Source: Bathynomus jamesi (lineage: Eukaryota > Arthropoda > Malacostraca > Isopoda > Cirolanidae). Taken from it: DNA of 64,000 nt. The stretch covers positions 62,001-126,000 of the forward strand of contig JAJOZX010007476.1 in the NCBI GenBank assembly GCA_023014485.1. The letters are read 5' to 3'. The translations under genes and the position numbers were made by a program. Shown in pieces: positions 42,738 to 54,830 of this stretch. Numbering within the stretch: the first letter of the stretch is position 1; every line of letters begins with the position of its first letter. A model generated the notes under the pieces. It made no database searches. It was not told the DNA's origin and saw only the letters and a list, made by a program, of their open reading frames with translations.

Positions 42738-43305
42738 ATCTACAGAAGCTGAGGCTAACAAAGACCGTAAGATCCACTCTAAGGTTAGCCCAAGAGAAAG
42801 GAAAGAGTAGGGGGTGAAGAGAAGAAATAAGGGGTTAAGTAAGGAGGAACACCCATCACTCGTGGGTTAACATTCATTCAGAAAAAGAGAAGAAAGACTC
42901 GCCATCATCATCCGCCGGCCACTACCAACAAGTCAGAAAAATAGTCAGAGAAAATAGGAGAGGGGTGAAAGATGAAAAGAAGTAAAATAAGAGCACTTAC
43001 AAACCATGCAAACACAATCTTAACTCACTGTCATACCATGCAAACTACAAACATGCAAGGAAAGAGAGTTACAGACATGCAAGTAAGGAGAGGATAAGAA
43101 AAAAAAAAGTAGATAAAGTTAAACAAAAAGTGGGGTAGTTTACTCTACGAGCTACATCTAAGTTCGTGTTAGTCTAATTTTTTTTTTTTTTAAATACTTT
43201 TATTGCTGGTATCTCACGCTGGCATGTCATAAGCTGGCATTTATTGTCAACAGACTCATCCTCGACCACCACCACCAGAGCTCCTGTTGCTAATTTTTTT
43301 TTTTT

Positions 43306-45265
43306 TTAAACATTAATATTTTTAAAATGTCTGTGAAGACGGTTCTTAAAGACATTAACGATGGTAGAGTTCACGATGGGCACGGGAAGATTATTCCATT
43401 TATCAATTACTTTAAATGTAAAGAAGTTTTTAGCGATATTAGTAATGAAATGTCTGCCACGCAACTTAAATCTGTTATTACGAGTATTACTATTATTGAA
43501 AGTGAACAATTTGTCAAAATTTACATTATCGATGTTATTAACGATTTTGAAAATTTCAAAAAGCTCCCCCCTTAATCTCCTAGTTTCGAGTGAATACAGG
43601 TCTAACTCTTTAATCCTATCTTCATAAGGCTTGTTGCGCAATGATGGAATTAGTTTCATGGCACGACGCTGAACCCTTTCTAACCTATCAATATCCTCAC
43701 GCAAATACAGGCACCAAAACTGAACAGCATATTCCAAATGAGACCTGACGAGGGACTTGTAAAGGGGCAATATAATATCCTTCGATTCAAATTCGAAATT
43801 ACGTGCTATGAAGCCTAACATCCTATTAGCTTTTGTGCAAGACTCCAGGCACTGGTTCCTAACCTTTAAATCCTTAGATATGTGTATACCTAAATCTACT
43901 TCCTTGTCAATGCTTGCCAACTCCCTATCATCCATCGTGTACATGTAATTATTGTTACGAGAACCTACATGCAAAACTTTATATTTGTCTACGTTAAATT
44001 GCATCTGCCACTTATCCGTCCATTCCATAATCCTATTTAGATCATTTTGGAGCCTATTTCTATTGTCCTTAACAACCTTACCGCCTATTTTAGTATCATC
44101 CGCAAATTTTGACACGTTACTAGTCATCCTACATCTATGTCATTAATGTAAATTACGAACAGCAATGGGCCTAACACTGAACCCTGTGGGACACTGCTAC
44201 CTACATCCAACCACCCCGATTCACTACCATTAATTACCACCCTCTGCCTCCTAGCACAAAGCCATTCTTCTAACCAGTTAGCTACCTGACCTCGTATACT
44301 GTGCGCTTTGACCTTCGCAATTAATCTTCCTATGCGGAACTGTATCGAACGCCTTTTTAAAATCTAAATAAATAACATCAGCCACTCTCTGCCTATTGCA
44401 TTCGCGCACTATTTCGTTATAAAATTTTAACAAATTAGTTAAACAAGTCCTATGGTGTCAAAACCCATGCTGACTACTATTAATCAAATCTCGACTTTCT
44501 AAGTGATTGATGATACGATCCCTAATTATGGATTCCAAAAGTTTACCTATAATTGACATTAAGCTAATGGGCCTATAATTACTAGGTACTGTGTGGTCGC
44601 TTTTTTTAAAAATGGGCGTGATGTTAGCTAATTTGAAGTCTTCAGGAATAATATCTGTTTTGAGTGACTGATTAAAAATCTACGTTAAGGGGCCTACGAT
44701 AAAGTCTTTCAAATCTTTCAAATGTCTGGGATAAAAAGTGTCAGAACCTGGAGCCTTGCTAACTTTTAGTCTATCGATATAATGCGCAATCTCACCCTCG
44801 TAAACAGTTATTTCATTCAAAATAGTCTCGCTACTAAATGGAATGATGATATCCACGTTGGGGACATTATTTACATCTGATAAAAACTGTCGCAAAAAAG
44901 TTATTGAAAATACCTGCCATTGCCTGAGCATCAGAAGCCAAAGCGCCATTAACATTCACTAGAGGGCCTATGTTATCTTTTATCGGCTTAAGATTATTAA
45001 CGTATTCAAAAAACGTTTTTGGATTATGTTTACTATCCACAGCTATAAGTATCTCTAAATTATGCTTAGCATTCCTAACTGATCTTTTAACCTGATGTTT
45101 AAGCTCGATATATCTATTAAAGTTAGCTGCCATGCCATTGTGCTTATTAAGTCTATATGCTATATTACACTCATTTATGAACTCGCCTATTTCCCTAATC
45201 CACCACTTGGGCCAATGAGGAATAAACTTCCTTTCAATATTCCTAAAACTTTCTTTAAACGCCAC
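43306..45265 (-). pseudogene. LINE 2 reverse transcriptase and C-terminus
   Basis: Read on the minus strand: ELKHQVKRSVRNAKHNLEIL, GPLVNVNGALASDAQAMAGI (45000), RLKVSKAPGSDTFYPRHLKD (44760), broken frames over 44690-44150 including [21 protein letters not shown] sequence, then [13 protein letters not shown] with the catalytic F-A-D-D (44110), LEYAVQFWCLYLREDIDRLE, and a tail ending KVIDKWNNLPVPIV, HRHFKNINV. The last 273 codons (44127-43306) are open. RT copies the element RNA at the nicked target. Frameshifts near 44880, 44690 and 44340 inactivate it. Confidence 0.85.
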
Positions 45266-46064
45266 TCAATGCAAATTTGTGCCATTACCCATAAATAAGT
45301 TATCCCAGTCCACTACTCTCATCCTATCCGCAAAACTATCAAAATTAGCCCTACGAAAATCAGGGACTTCTATTACGTTACTATCCTTACTGTTTTCTAT
45401 CGATAACTTAAACCTAAGAATTTGATGATCACTACATCCTAAACTCTCGCCTACTTCTAAACATTGACTATATTCTTGCCATTCGTCATCACCAAATCTA
45501 AAATATTGTCACTGCGCGTTGGTTCGGTAACTATGTCATAGAAAGTTATCTTCCATAAACTCAATCAACCTCAAACCCTCCTCATTACCAGTAAAATTCT
45601 CGTAATTAACATTAGGGCAGTTAAAGTTTCCGATAATTATACTATTCCGATTGTCAATAAAATTATCAAGAAGTGAGTAAAATCTAGGATCTGTATTGAG
45701 GGGCTGAATGGGAGGTCTATAAACAATACAAAATTAAAACATACTACACGCCCTAATTTCAACACATATCGCATTAATTGCTGCTGGAAAATCTAACTTA
45801 ACCTCAATAGCCCTAAGGGAATTACGAATGTACAGCAAAACACCACCACCAAACCTATGTAACCTATCATTAGTAAAGAGTTTAAAACCGGTATATCAAG
45901 TTCCCCCAACAAGTCTCTGTGTTTAACCAAGTTTCAGTGATAGCAATTATATCGTAGTTGCCGGAATAAATTATCACCTTAAATTCATTTAATTTATTTC
46001 TAATACTAAGTGCGTTACAATGAAAGATGTGTAAGTTATTTTTTACCATGGGCCTGCATTCCAT
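45266..46064 (-). pseudogene. LINE 2 AP endonuclease
   Basis: Starts near LHIFHCNALSIRNKLNEFKV IIYSGNYDIIAITETWLN (46040-45910), the N, E and T blocks of an AP endonuclease. Broken frames follow with YRPPIQPLNTD, IIGNFNCPNVNYENFTG (45630) and CSDHQILRFKL (45420). Several frameshifts. Confidence 0.75.
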
Positions 46065-46094
46065 GGACCCACAACGTTTAAAGAAGGCTTTGAC

Positions 46095-46878
46095 CTATAC
46101 AGCTTTCACACATTCGGCTATTAACCTACCTAGCCTAGCATTACCTATTTCATTAAAATGCACCCTATTTTTTATAAAAAGGCTAGGATCACTGAATTCT
46201 GACCACAGCTTTACGAAGGGTACATTTTCCTCAGCACAAATCTCTCTTAATTTATTATTAAAAAATATTGTTTTTGACATAATCCTAAGACCTAACCCAT
46301 GCCTAGGGGTAATACCTAGAACTAAAGACCTATCTGACCTCGCCTTCAGGGACCTAATTAACCCCTATATCTCTCCAAAAGGTCAGGAACTCTCGTATCG
46401 GGCCTATACGAGTTGTTGCCTCCTACCATCATCACCAACATCAAGTGATGGGAGGCAACGTCAATCCTATCCACTTCGTCTCTAACTCTGTCAACCCTGG
46501 CCCCTTTCCAAATGGGTGAAAGGATTCGGAACCTCTATAGGGGGGGCAGGATTCCTATCACCTAACGTACACAGCCTAGCTCCACCCTTAACTTCTCTAA
46601 ATCCCTCACTATCTACTACTCTCGGACCAACCTTAACTCCATTCTCAACTCCATCCACCTTCCCGACAAGCTACCTAAACTAGGTTACGCACCTCACCCT
46701 TCAAATTACTAACATCTTCAACATTAGTATTGGTTTGGCTTCCGTCAACCGTAGCCCTACACCTGCCCTCATCAAGCATTGCAAGTCTCTCTCTTACCTC
46801 ACATACACTGTGTTTTATGTCAACTATTTCCTCAATTAACTCGCAAAAGGAACAAACTGATCTCTCGGTAATCGCCAT
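46095..46878 (-). pseudogene. LINE 2 ORF1-like part with SGNH/esterase-like domain
   Basis: From 46878: CSFCELIEEIVDIKHSVCEV, a coiled-coil-like stretch. At 46470-46390 VDRIDVASHHLMLVMMVGGN NSY holds a GGNN block; at 46350-46300 LVLGITPRHGLGLRI; at 46160-46110 NRVHFNEIGNARLG, matching the last D-x-x-H block of SGNH hydrolases with Asp changed to Asn. CR1-clade LINEs often carry such an esterase in ORF1, so the assignment is consistent. Stops at about 46370-46360 split it. Confidence 0.6.
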
Positions 46879-47194
46879 AGGACTGCCATTATAATCTTTA
46901 AATTCCGAATATCACTGGTTTACCCTACACCTAACACATGATGCTTTCTGCAATGGCATCGCCCAGTTAAAAATTAAACCATCACAAGTTTAAGTTAAAT
47001 TAAGCCAGCTCGCTATGAAAACTTCTAAATCGCTAAAAACCACTAATATTCAATTACTTAACTATAACGTGAATATAAATGCAAGTATATAAAATTCAAA
47101 ACTTTCCAAAAGTAAAATTCTCAGCAATATGCAAAAGTAGATGCAATATCAGAGAGCTCAGGAAATGCGTCCATTCAGTACAGAGTCTGGCTGA

Positions 47195-49639
47195 CGAATG
47201 TTAGGAATGCTAAGTGTAATTTAGAGATTCTTATAGCTGTGGATAGTAAACATAATCCAAAAAAGTTTTTTGAATGTTAATAATCTTAAGCTGAAAAAAC
47301 ATAACATAGTCCCTCTAGTGGATGCTAATGGCGCCTTGGCTTCTGATGCTCAGGCAATGGCAAGTATTTTCAATAACTTTCTTGTGAAAGTTTTTACCAT
47401 AGAAGATGTAAATAATATCCCTAACATGGACGATATCATTCCATTTAGTAGCAAGACTATTTTGAATGAAATAACTGTTTACGAGGGTGAGATTGCGCAT
47501 TATATTGATAGGCTAAAAGTTAGTAAGGCTCCAGGCCCTGACGCTTTTTATCCCAGACATATGAAAGATTTGAGACGTTATTGTAGGTCCCTTAATGAAG
47601 ATTTTTAATCAGTCACTCAAAACGGGGATTATTTCCTGAAGACTTCAAATTAGCTAATGTCATGCCCATTTTTAAAGAGGCAACCGCACAGTTGCTAGTA
47701 ATTATAGGCCCATTAGCTTAATGTCATTTGTCAGTAAACTTTTGGAATCTGTAGTTAGGGATCGTATCATCGATCACTTAGAAAGTTGAGATTTGATTAA
47801 TAGTAGTCAGCATGAGTTTCGATGCCATAGATCTTGTTCAACTAATTTGTTAGAATTTTATAATGAAATAGTGCGCGAATATGATAGGCGTAGAGCGGCT
47901 GACGTTATTTATTTAGATTTTAAAAAGGCATTTGATACAATTCCACATAGAAGATTAATTGTGAAGGTTAAAGCGAACAGTATATGTGGTCAGGTAGCTA
48001 ACTGGTTAGAGGAATGGCTTCGTGCTAAGAGACAGAGGGTTGTTGTTAATGGTAGTGAATCGGGGTGGTTGGATGTAGGTAGTGGTGTCCCACAGGGTTC
48101 AGTGTTAGGCCCATTGCTATTCGTAATTTACATTAATGACATGGATGTAGGATTGACTAGTAATGTCAAAATTCACGGATGATACTAAAATAGGTGGTAA
48201 GGTTGTTAATGAGGATGATGTAAATAGGATTATGGAGTGGATGGATAAGTGGCAGATGCAATTTAACATAGACAAAGTAAAATTTTGCATATATGCTATC
48301 GTAACAATAATTCCACATACACGATGGATGATAGAGTTAGCGAGCATTGACAAGGAAGTAGATTTGGGCGTACACGTATCTAAGGATTTAAAAGTTAGGA
48401 ACCAGTGCCTGGAATCTTGCACAAAAGCGAATAAGATGTTAGGCTTCATAGCGCGTAATTTCAAATTTAAATCAAAGGATATTATATTACCCCTTTACAA
48501 GTCCCTAGTCAGGCCTCATTTAGAATATGCTGTTCAGTTTTGGTGCCTGTATTTGCGTGAAGATATTGATAGGTTAGAAAGGGTTCAGTGTTGTGCCACA
48601 AAACTAATTCTGTCATTGCGCAACAAGCCTAATGAAGATAGGATTAAAGAGTTAGACTTTCATTCACTTGAAACTAGATTAAAGGGGGAGTTTATTGAAG
48701 TTTTCTAAATCATTAATAATATCAATAACGTAAATTTTGATATTGTTCACTTTCGATAATAGCAATACTTGTAATAATGGATTTAAGTTGCATGGCAGAT
48801 GTTTCATTACTAATATCGCTAAAATCTTCTTTACATTTAAAGTAATTGATAAATGGAATAATCTTCCCAGCGTTAATATGTTTAAAAACCATCTAGATAG
48901 GCATTTTAAAAATATTAACATTGCTTAAAATAAAAAAAACAATTGGCAATGGGAGCTCTGGGGGTGGTAATCAGGGATGAGTCTGTAATGCCAGCGTGTT
49001 ATATGCCAGAAAAAAAAAAGAAATTAGACTAACAAGAAATTAGTTGTAGCTTGTTGAGCAAATTAACCCACTTCTTGTTGTTATACTTTTTTTTTCCTCT
49101 CCTTATTTGCATAGTATGATAGTGTTTGCATTAAGAATGTGTTGCATGGTTTGTAATGCGTTCTTATTTTGCTTCTTTTTGTCTTTCATGCCTTTCTAGC
49201 CTAGTGGGCTGCATCCTCTATCTCCCTATGAAGTGGAGGATCAGTCTGCAACAGCTGGAAGAATGTGTTCTTGAGTTAAGAATGTATTGCATGGTTTATA
49301 AGCATTCTTATTTTACTTCTTTTCATCTTTCACCCATTTTCAGCATTGTCAGCTCTACCTCCCTATGGAGTAGAGGACCATTCCTGCAATCTTTCCTATT
49401 CTCTCCGACTATTTTTCTGACATGTCGGCAGTGGCTGGTGGATGATGATGGCGAGTCTTTTTTCTCTTTTTCTGAATGAATGTCAACCCACGAGTGATAG
49501 GTGTTCCTCCTTACTTAACCCCTTATTCTCTTCTCTTCACCCCCTACTCTTTCCTTTCTCTCGGGCTAACCTTAGAGTGGATCTTAGGGGTCTTTGTTAG
49601 CCTTAGCTTCTGTAGATCTGTAGAACTCTGATAATGTAC
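47195..49639 (+). pseudogene. CR1-type LINE 1, RT part, C-terminus and 3' UTR
   Basis: Continues 42737. NPKKFFECXXNNLK frame, LVDANGALASDAQAMASIFN (47320), DRLKVSKAPGPDAFYPRHMK (47510), then [19 protein letters not shown] (47910) and [20 protein letters not shown] (48085). The catalytic motif reads FTDD (48170) in place of FADD. LEYAVQFWCLYLREDIDRLE at 48525; the ORF ends near 48928. The 3' UTR (48929-49639) includes two tandem copies of a gcatggttt...tcttattttacttctttt segment (49136-49200, 49280-49340). Stops at 47790 and frameshifts make it inactive. Confidence 0.8.
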
Positions 49640-50876
49640 AGAGCCATTTGTTTAAGTAAAGCTAAGCAGTAAATAATAATTAATTATAAAGATTTCTATG
49701 AACAATGGACATAGATTCAAGATCATTTAATATACATGCTTTTCTATAATATGTTATAGGATCAGTGATAGTACAGTTATTTGAGCTATCCAATTGTCAT
49801 TGATTGTGATTTTCATCCTATGTTTTGGTGTTAAGGAAAATGTGTTAATGTGCAAGGGGGGAGGAAACTATTAATAAGCTGTGTTTCTATCCTTTTTTGA
49901 GTACGTATGTACCGTAGTGGTCAATATCAGCCGATAAGCTATGATGATATGTAATTTGTCTTGATGAAACCTGTGTGAAATCGGAAATAAACATTTACTG
50001 ATACCAAGATCTTCATTTTTAGTAGTTTTTACACATAATTTGTACTTCTCAGAAATAAAAAGATACAATAAATATTCAGAATTACAGCTTTATTATTAAC
50101 CCTGCATATACACAAATGTTAGGAGAATGTGTTTGCATCAAAATTTTTTGTATTGATTGGCCATGGGGAGGTATGCCCCACCCCTCTCCCAAAAAAATAA
50201 AACTATTAAAACTTTCAAAATATTAATCCTATCTTAATTATCAACTGATGCTTATTTGTTCTTTATGAAGTTCTCTACCATAAACAGTTTAAAGTTTTAC
50301 TCTAACCCAATAAGAAGCAAAGTTATGGTATTTGGAACTTTAGTAGTTTTTTGAGGACACCCATTTTTGGGGTTCCATATCTCCCAAAGTATTTGTTCAA
50401 ATAAATTTTAAGCTACATTTCAATAATCAGCAGGTTAAATTTACTAGATAAAGAAATTTTGAATGAAATTGGAATCAGTGGTTGCAATTTCAATTTTTTT
50501 TGCATGCTCTGTCCTGGAATGCACCATATTGATTAGTGGTGTACTGATTCATCAACATTGGCACTGGCAGAATTGGCCATTTTTTAGGTGAAATTTAGCC
50601 CATTCTCTCAAATTTTAAAATTTTCATTACAAAACAAAATCTATATTTATGGAAAATTGATCAGACAAGAAACTCTATGATAATTTATACTCCTTTCAAA
50701 GTTTAATTATATAAAAATATTTTACATTCATGAAAAAGGGAAAACTTAATGAGTTAAGCTACCTATAAATTTACATTTTCTTTAAGTAGCTAATCTATAA
50801 TTATTATAAACTACTGTAGTCTCCTACTCTATATTAATAATAATTTGATGTTAAGTTGTACTTCATAATGTATGTA
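49640..50876. other. No gene; one possible element end at 50500-50530
   Basis: On the minus strand, ATGGTGCATTCCAGGACAGA GCATGC at 50528-50503 looks like the X/Y-type terminus (GGGT-ATTCCAGGACA). The 350 bp beyond it (to about 50160, aatggggaggtatgccccac) have the look of a TIR interior but no inverted partner was found. Confidence 0.35.
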
Positions 50877-51360
50877 CCCTATTTTTTGGTGTATAAGACA
50901 CACCTTTTTTCCAAAAAAGGGGTCTCAAAATCACCCTGTGTCCTATACACTGAAGGTCATAATATTACCTTTATATGGGCAAGAAGAACTGATGGATTTT
51001 TATAAAAATTCATCTCTTTGTCCCTCCTGACTGTGTATTGGTTTGGCCAATTTTACACTAAGTTTCTACTCTTCCCAACCCACTGATAACAAGAAAAATG
51101 GTACATATTGCATAATGATTTACTTTTATATGTTTCATAACATATAGTATAGTCTCCCGTATACTTAATACTATTTTCTTATAATGAGTATGGGTGAAAG
51201 AAAATGTATCACCATACTTTTGATGGAGGGCTTTAACAAAAGTCAGCCTCGCTGGTAGAAAATTATGGACTTTTTCTGACAACTAGGCAGTTGGTCATAA
51301 TTTTTTTCCTAAAAAAAGGCCTTGAAAATAGGGGTGCGTCTTATACACCGAAAAATACGG
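50877..51360. mobile_element. Mariner-like MITE, uninterrupted copy
   Basis: CCCTATTTTTTGGTGTATAA GAC at 50877 and GTCTTATACACCGAAAAATA CGG ending at 51360, flanked by TA (50875-50876, 51361-51362). In reverse complement it matches both pieces of the copy at 29121-33802 end to end, so it serves as the empty site for family X copy D. 484 bp, no coding capacity. Confidence 0.85.
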
Positions 51361-51362
51361 TA

Positions 51363-51844
51363 TTAAACCATTTTAGTATGTTGACTTTATTTTAAGTATT
51401 TTAATAACTTTATTAAACCAAATTATGTTGATTTTTTTATTCAAAGTGGCCACAAGGAGGGACTTGAAATTTTAATGAAAAATGTTGTTATTGTTATTGA
51501 CATTGTTGAAGAAAGAAAATACCTTCAACATAAGGAAAACATTTACTTTAAATATTGGTATTTAATTAATGAAACTAAAATATATTTTATCATTTTACTG
51601 AGTAATAAAACTTTTTGAAATGAAAAGCATTTAAACAAATATGAAAATTGAAAGTTGTCACATTAGATTAGTAAAATTTATGAAGGGAATTGATTTTTTT
51701 TTAAATATAGGTAAAGAATCGGCATCAGAAAAATTTTGGGATCAGCACATCACTAATATTGACAGCAACATTGAATTTTTATAAGTTGTTTAGTTTTAAA
51801 ATATTTAGCTCTTTAAAAATAATGGAAGTGTGACTTCATCTATT
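51363..51844. other. No gene seen
   Basis: A+T-rich; short poor frames only. Confidence 0.5.
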
Positions 51845-52595
51845 ACACTGGGGAACAAATTTCAAATTTTTGTCTATTGAATTAGATTTGACAGTTAGTT
51901 CTAGGTAATTTGGGTGCGCTGAGCACGAATTTTTACTCGGTTTTGCTCTATCAGGTCCTGATTTTGCTCAACACCCCTCCGTCGTATTCATAAAAAGGTT
52001 TTTTTCTCAATACTCGCTAAGTCTTTTTGCAGTTACACATTATGCAACTAGGTTTTTATCTAGGTATTTGTACCTATTGTTATGGTATTGTTGTATTATG
52101 TATATTTTTATATGTAACACCCTAAAAATATTTTTAATTTTGTCATTTTTAACCCATTTTAATATTAGTAAATTAAGCTAAAAATATCATAGAATTCTAA
52201 ATTTTCTCGAGCGTTCCTGTTCTCTGTAGAGTATTCTAGAGGGACAACTAAAATATATAAAAGCGACTCGTTTCCAGAGTTAATCAGTCAATTCAATCAG
52301 TCAGTCAGTCAGTTGAGTTAGTTAATTAAGTTTGGGCATTAACATAATTTTGAATTGGCATATGATTTAGTGAGTAATTTTGTCATCATGATTTAATATA
52401 GTTGATTTAATTAGACGTAATTTATATTGTACCTACTCATCCGTGTTTCTAGTTTAATTTCATAGATTGTAAGTACCTATTTCATAATAAGTACCTATTT
52501 AAACTAATTTTTGTGTTTATATTTCAGATTTTCTTAAATTTATATGAATTAAGGGCTTTAAATACCTTTACAAATTGGCAGAACAATCAAGCAAT

Positions 52596-54547
52596 ATGTC
52601 ATCAAGCACTAGAAAGTTCAAATGCAAAAACAACCCTGATTCCTTCTGTTATATATGTGGAAATTTTACACTTCCACATCAACGAGCAAATATAACTGAC
52701 TTCGTAAAAAGAGCTTACTTAGCTTATTTTGGCATAAAACTGGGGGACCAAGATAAATCGTGGGCTCCACATAAAGCCTGCACTATATGCATTGAAAGAC
52801 TGCGACATTGGACGAAGGGTTCGGATTCAAAAATACCTTTTGGAGTTCCAATGGTAAGTTTATGATTTCATAAAACTACGTAATTTAATCACTAGTATAC
52901 TGTAACTTACCTAAATGTAATTGTAACTTAGGTACATAAACAAAAATTTACAGAAAATGTTTATAAGAATCTCAAATATTGCATAAGGTTGAAACACACA
53001 GAAATGTTAAATGTTTGGGTGATAACTTTTGATAAAATTCATAAAAACAAGTCTCTTGTCGCTTTTGTTAACGCTTTACAATTTTTTTTCCATATCAGGT
53101 GTGGCGAGAGCCTACTAACCACGAGACTGATTGCTACCTTTGCTTTGTCAAGACTTCGGGCTTCACTAAGAAAAATAAACATTGTATCGAGTACCCAAAT
53201 TTCGACACCGCGATACGACCTGTGCTACATTCAAATGAGATCCCCATTCCAAAATTTAAGGGTCTGCCAACTCAAGAATTAGTTGAAGATGTTCCTGAAA
53301 ATATGTTATGCACTTTGAGGAGTCAGACACCGATTTTGACCCCAGCATATTTGAAAGTCAAAACGATCCGCAAAAGTTTAACCAGGCCGAGTTGAATGAT
53401 CTTGTAAGGGATCTAAATTTGCAAAAAAGGCTGCGGAAATTTTAGCTTCAAGACTTAAAGAGAAAAACTTGCTTACTTCAAACACATACATTTCATTTTA
53501 CAGAAAAAGAGAAGAAGAACTTGTTAAATATTTTAGAACAGAGGATAGTTTAGTATATTGCTGCGACATAGTTGGTTTGTTAAAGAAGATGGGGGTTGAG
53601 TCTTACGATGCAAATGATTGGCGCTTGTTTTTAGACAGTTCAAAAAGAAGTCTTAAGTGTGTGTTGTTGCATAATGGCAATCTATACGGCTCGATACCGA
53701 TTGGGCACTCAACAAAATTAAAAGAAAAGTATGAACATATAGAAAAGGTTTTAAATCTTATCAAATATAGGGAGCACGAGTGGATCATATGTGTTGACTT
53801 AAAAATGGTTAATTTTCTGCTAGGACAACAAGGAGGGTATACTAAATATCCCTGCTTCCTTTGCTTATGGGACAGCAGAGCCAAGGAAGAACATTATTTC
53901 AAACAAATCTGGCCAGCACGAACATCACTTACTGTCGGAGAAAAAAACGTAATTAATCCACCTTTAGTGAGCAGAGATAAAATCATATTTCCTCCTCTGC
54001 ATATAAAACTAGGCCTCATTAAACAATATGTAAAAGCTTTAGATACGAACGGCGAGTGTTTCAAATACATAACTTCAAAATTTCCAAGTTTAAGTTATGA
54101 AAAAATCAAGGCGGGAATTTTCGACGGTCCACAAATAAGAACAATGATTAAAGACAGCAATTTTCCTAATGTCATGAATGAACGCGAAAAAAATGGCTGG
54201 TTCTCATTCGTGGACTTGATAGAAAACTTTTTAGGCAATTATAGGGCAGATAACTACGAAGAAATCGTAAAAAACTTTTAAGGGACTACAAAGAGTTAGG
54301 TTGCAATATGAGCATAAAAATGCATTTTTTGAATAGCCATCTTGACCAATTTCCAAGTAATTTAGGTGATGTAAGTGATGAACAAGGGGAGAGATTCCAC
54401 CAAGATATAAAAATTATGGAGGAATGGTACCAAGGCCGCTGGGATTCCCACATGATGGCTGATTACTGCTGGTGCTTGAAAAGAGACCTGCCATCAACAA
54501 GCAAATATGCTAGAAAGTCTTACAAAAGAAAATTTTTACCACAGTGA
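52596..54547 (+). pseudogene. W-family (CACTA-like) transposase gene, two exons, frameshifted
   Basis: Exon 1 (52596-52853): NNPDSFCYICGNF, AYLAYFGIKLGDQDKSWAPH, KACTICIERLRHW. Intron 52854-53098 (gtaagt...atatcag), 245 bp, phase 0. Exon 2: VWREPTNHETDCYLCFVKTS, shifts at about 53315 and 53430, then 53469-54281 with YDANDWRLFLDSSKRSLKCV LLHNG, IICVDLKMVNFLLGQQGGYT KYPCFLCLWDSR. A shift at 54280 (A-run) leads to SDEQGERFHQDIKIMEEWYQ GRWDSHMMADYCW. The D-x-K...G-Y-T-K-x-P-C-x-x-C block parallels the Tnp2 region of CACTA transposases (ND-x-P...G-x-x-x-x-x-x-C-P-x-C). Recurrent uncharacterised family in arthropods. The Cys-rich start also occurs at 6802-6966. Confidence 0.75.
52854..53098 (+). 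other. Intron of the W gene
   Basis: gtaagt donor after VPM, ttttccatatcag acceptor before VWREP; removal joins PFGVPM to VWREPT in frame. Confidence 0.8.
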
Positions 54548-54830
54548 AAGCTTCATATCTGTTTGTTTTTTTATTTTAAGTCATTTCTATCATTATAATG
54601 TAATTTTACTGTAGTTTGAACTGCTTGTATTCATGAAACTTGAAAAAAAAATTTAACACATGACTTAATTTTTTAGTCCTAATTTGAAAAATCTGGAAAA
54701 TGGCACATAGGCTGTCGACAAGAATCAGGACCTGATAGAGCCAAACCGAGTTGAAATTCATATTCAGCGCACCCAAATTACCTAGAATCAAGTGTCAGAT
54801 ATCATTCAATAAAATACGTGTTGCCCAGTG

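Larger units (their letters stand above)
42738..47194 (-). mobile_element. CR1-type LINE 2, near full length, inserted in LINE 1
   Basis: Minus-strand element running from about 47194 (5') to 42738 (3'). Order: N-terminal coiled region (46878-46675), SGNH-like domain, AP endonuclease (about 45760-45270), RT and C-terminus (45265-43306), then a 570-bp 3' UTR with two A-runs ending ttctgtagatctgta. LINE 1 shares all of this in the opposite direction. Insertion point: left aggttaaaagatc, right gttaggaatgctaag. Confidence 0.75.
51845..54830. mobile_element. Element W: CACTA-like DNA transposon with TIRs and TTA duplication
   Basis: Left end CACTGGGGAACAAATTTC (51845), right end on the minus strand CACTGGGCAACACGTATTT (54830). 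Inner parts of the TIRs agree well: taggtaatttgggtgcgctg and ctctatcaggtcctga at 51902-51962 and, inverted, 54720-54785. TTA directly flanks both ends. CACTR termini and a 3-bp TSD are the hallmarks of EnSpm/CACTA. Length 2986 bp, one rightward gene. Confidence 0.75.

Noticed and set aside
46027..46485. 152-codon plus frame
   Set aside because: Antisense to the SGNH-like part of LINE 2, which has conserved blocks on the minus strand.
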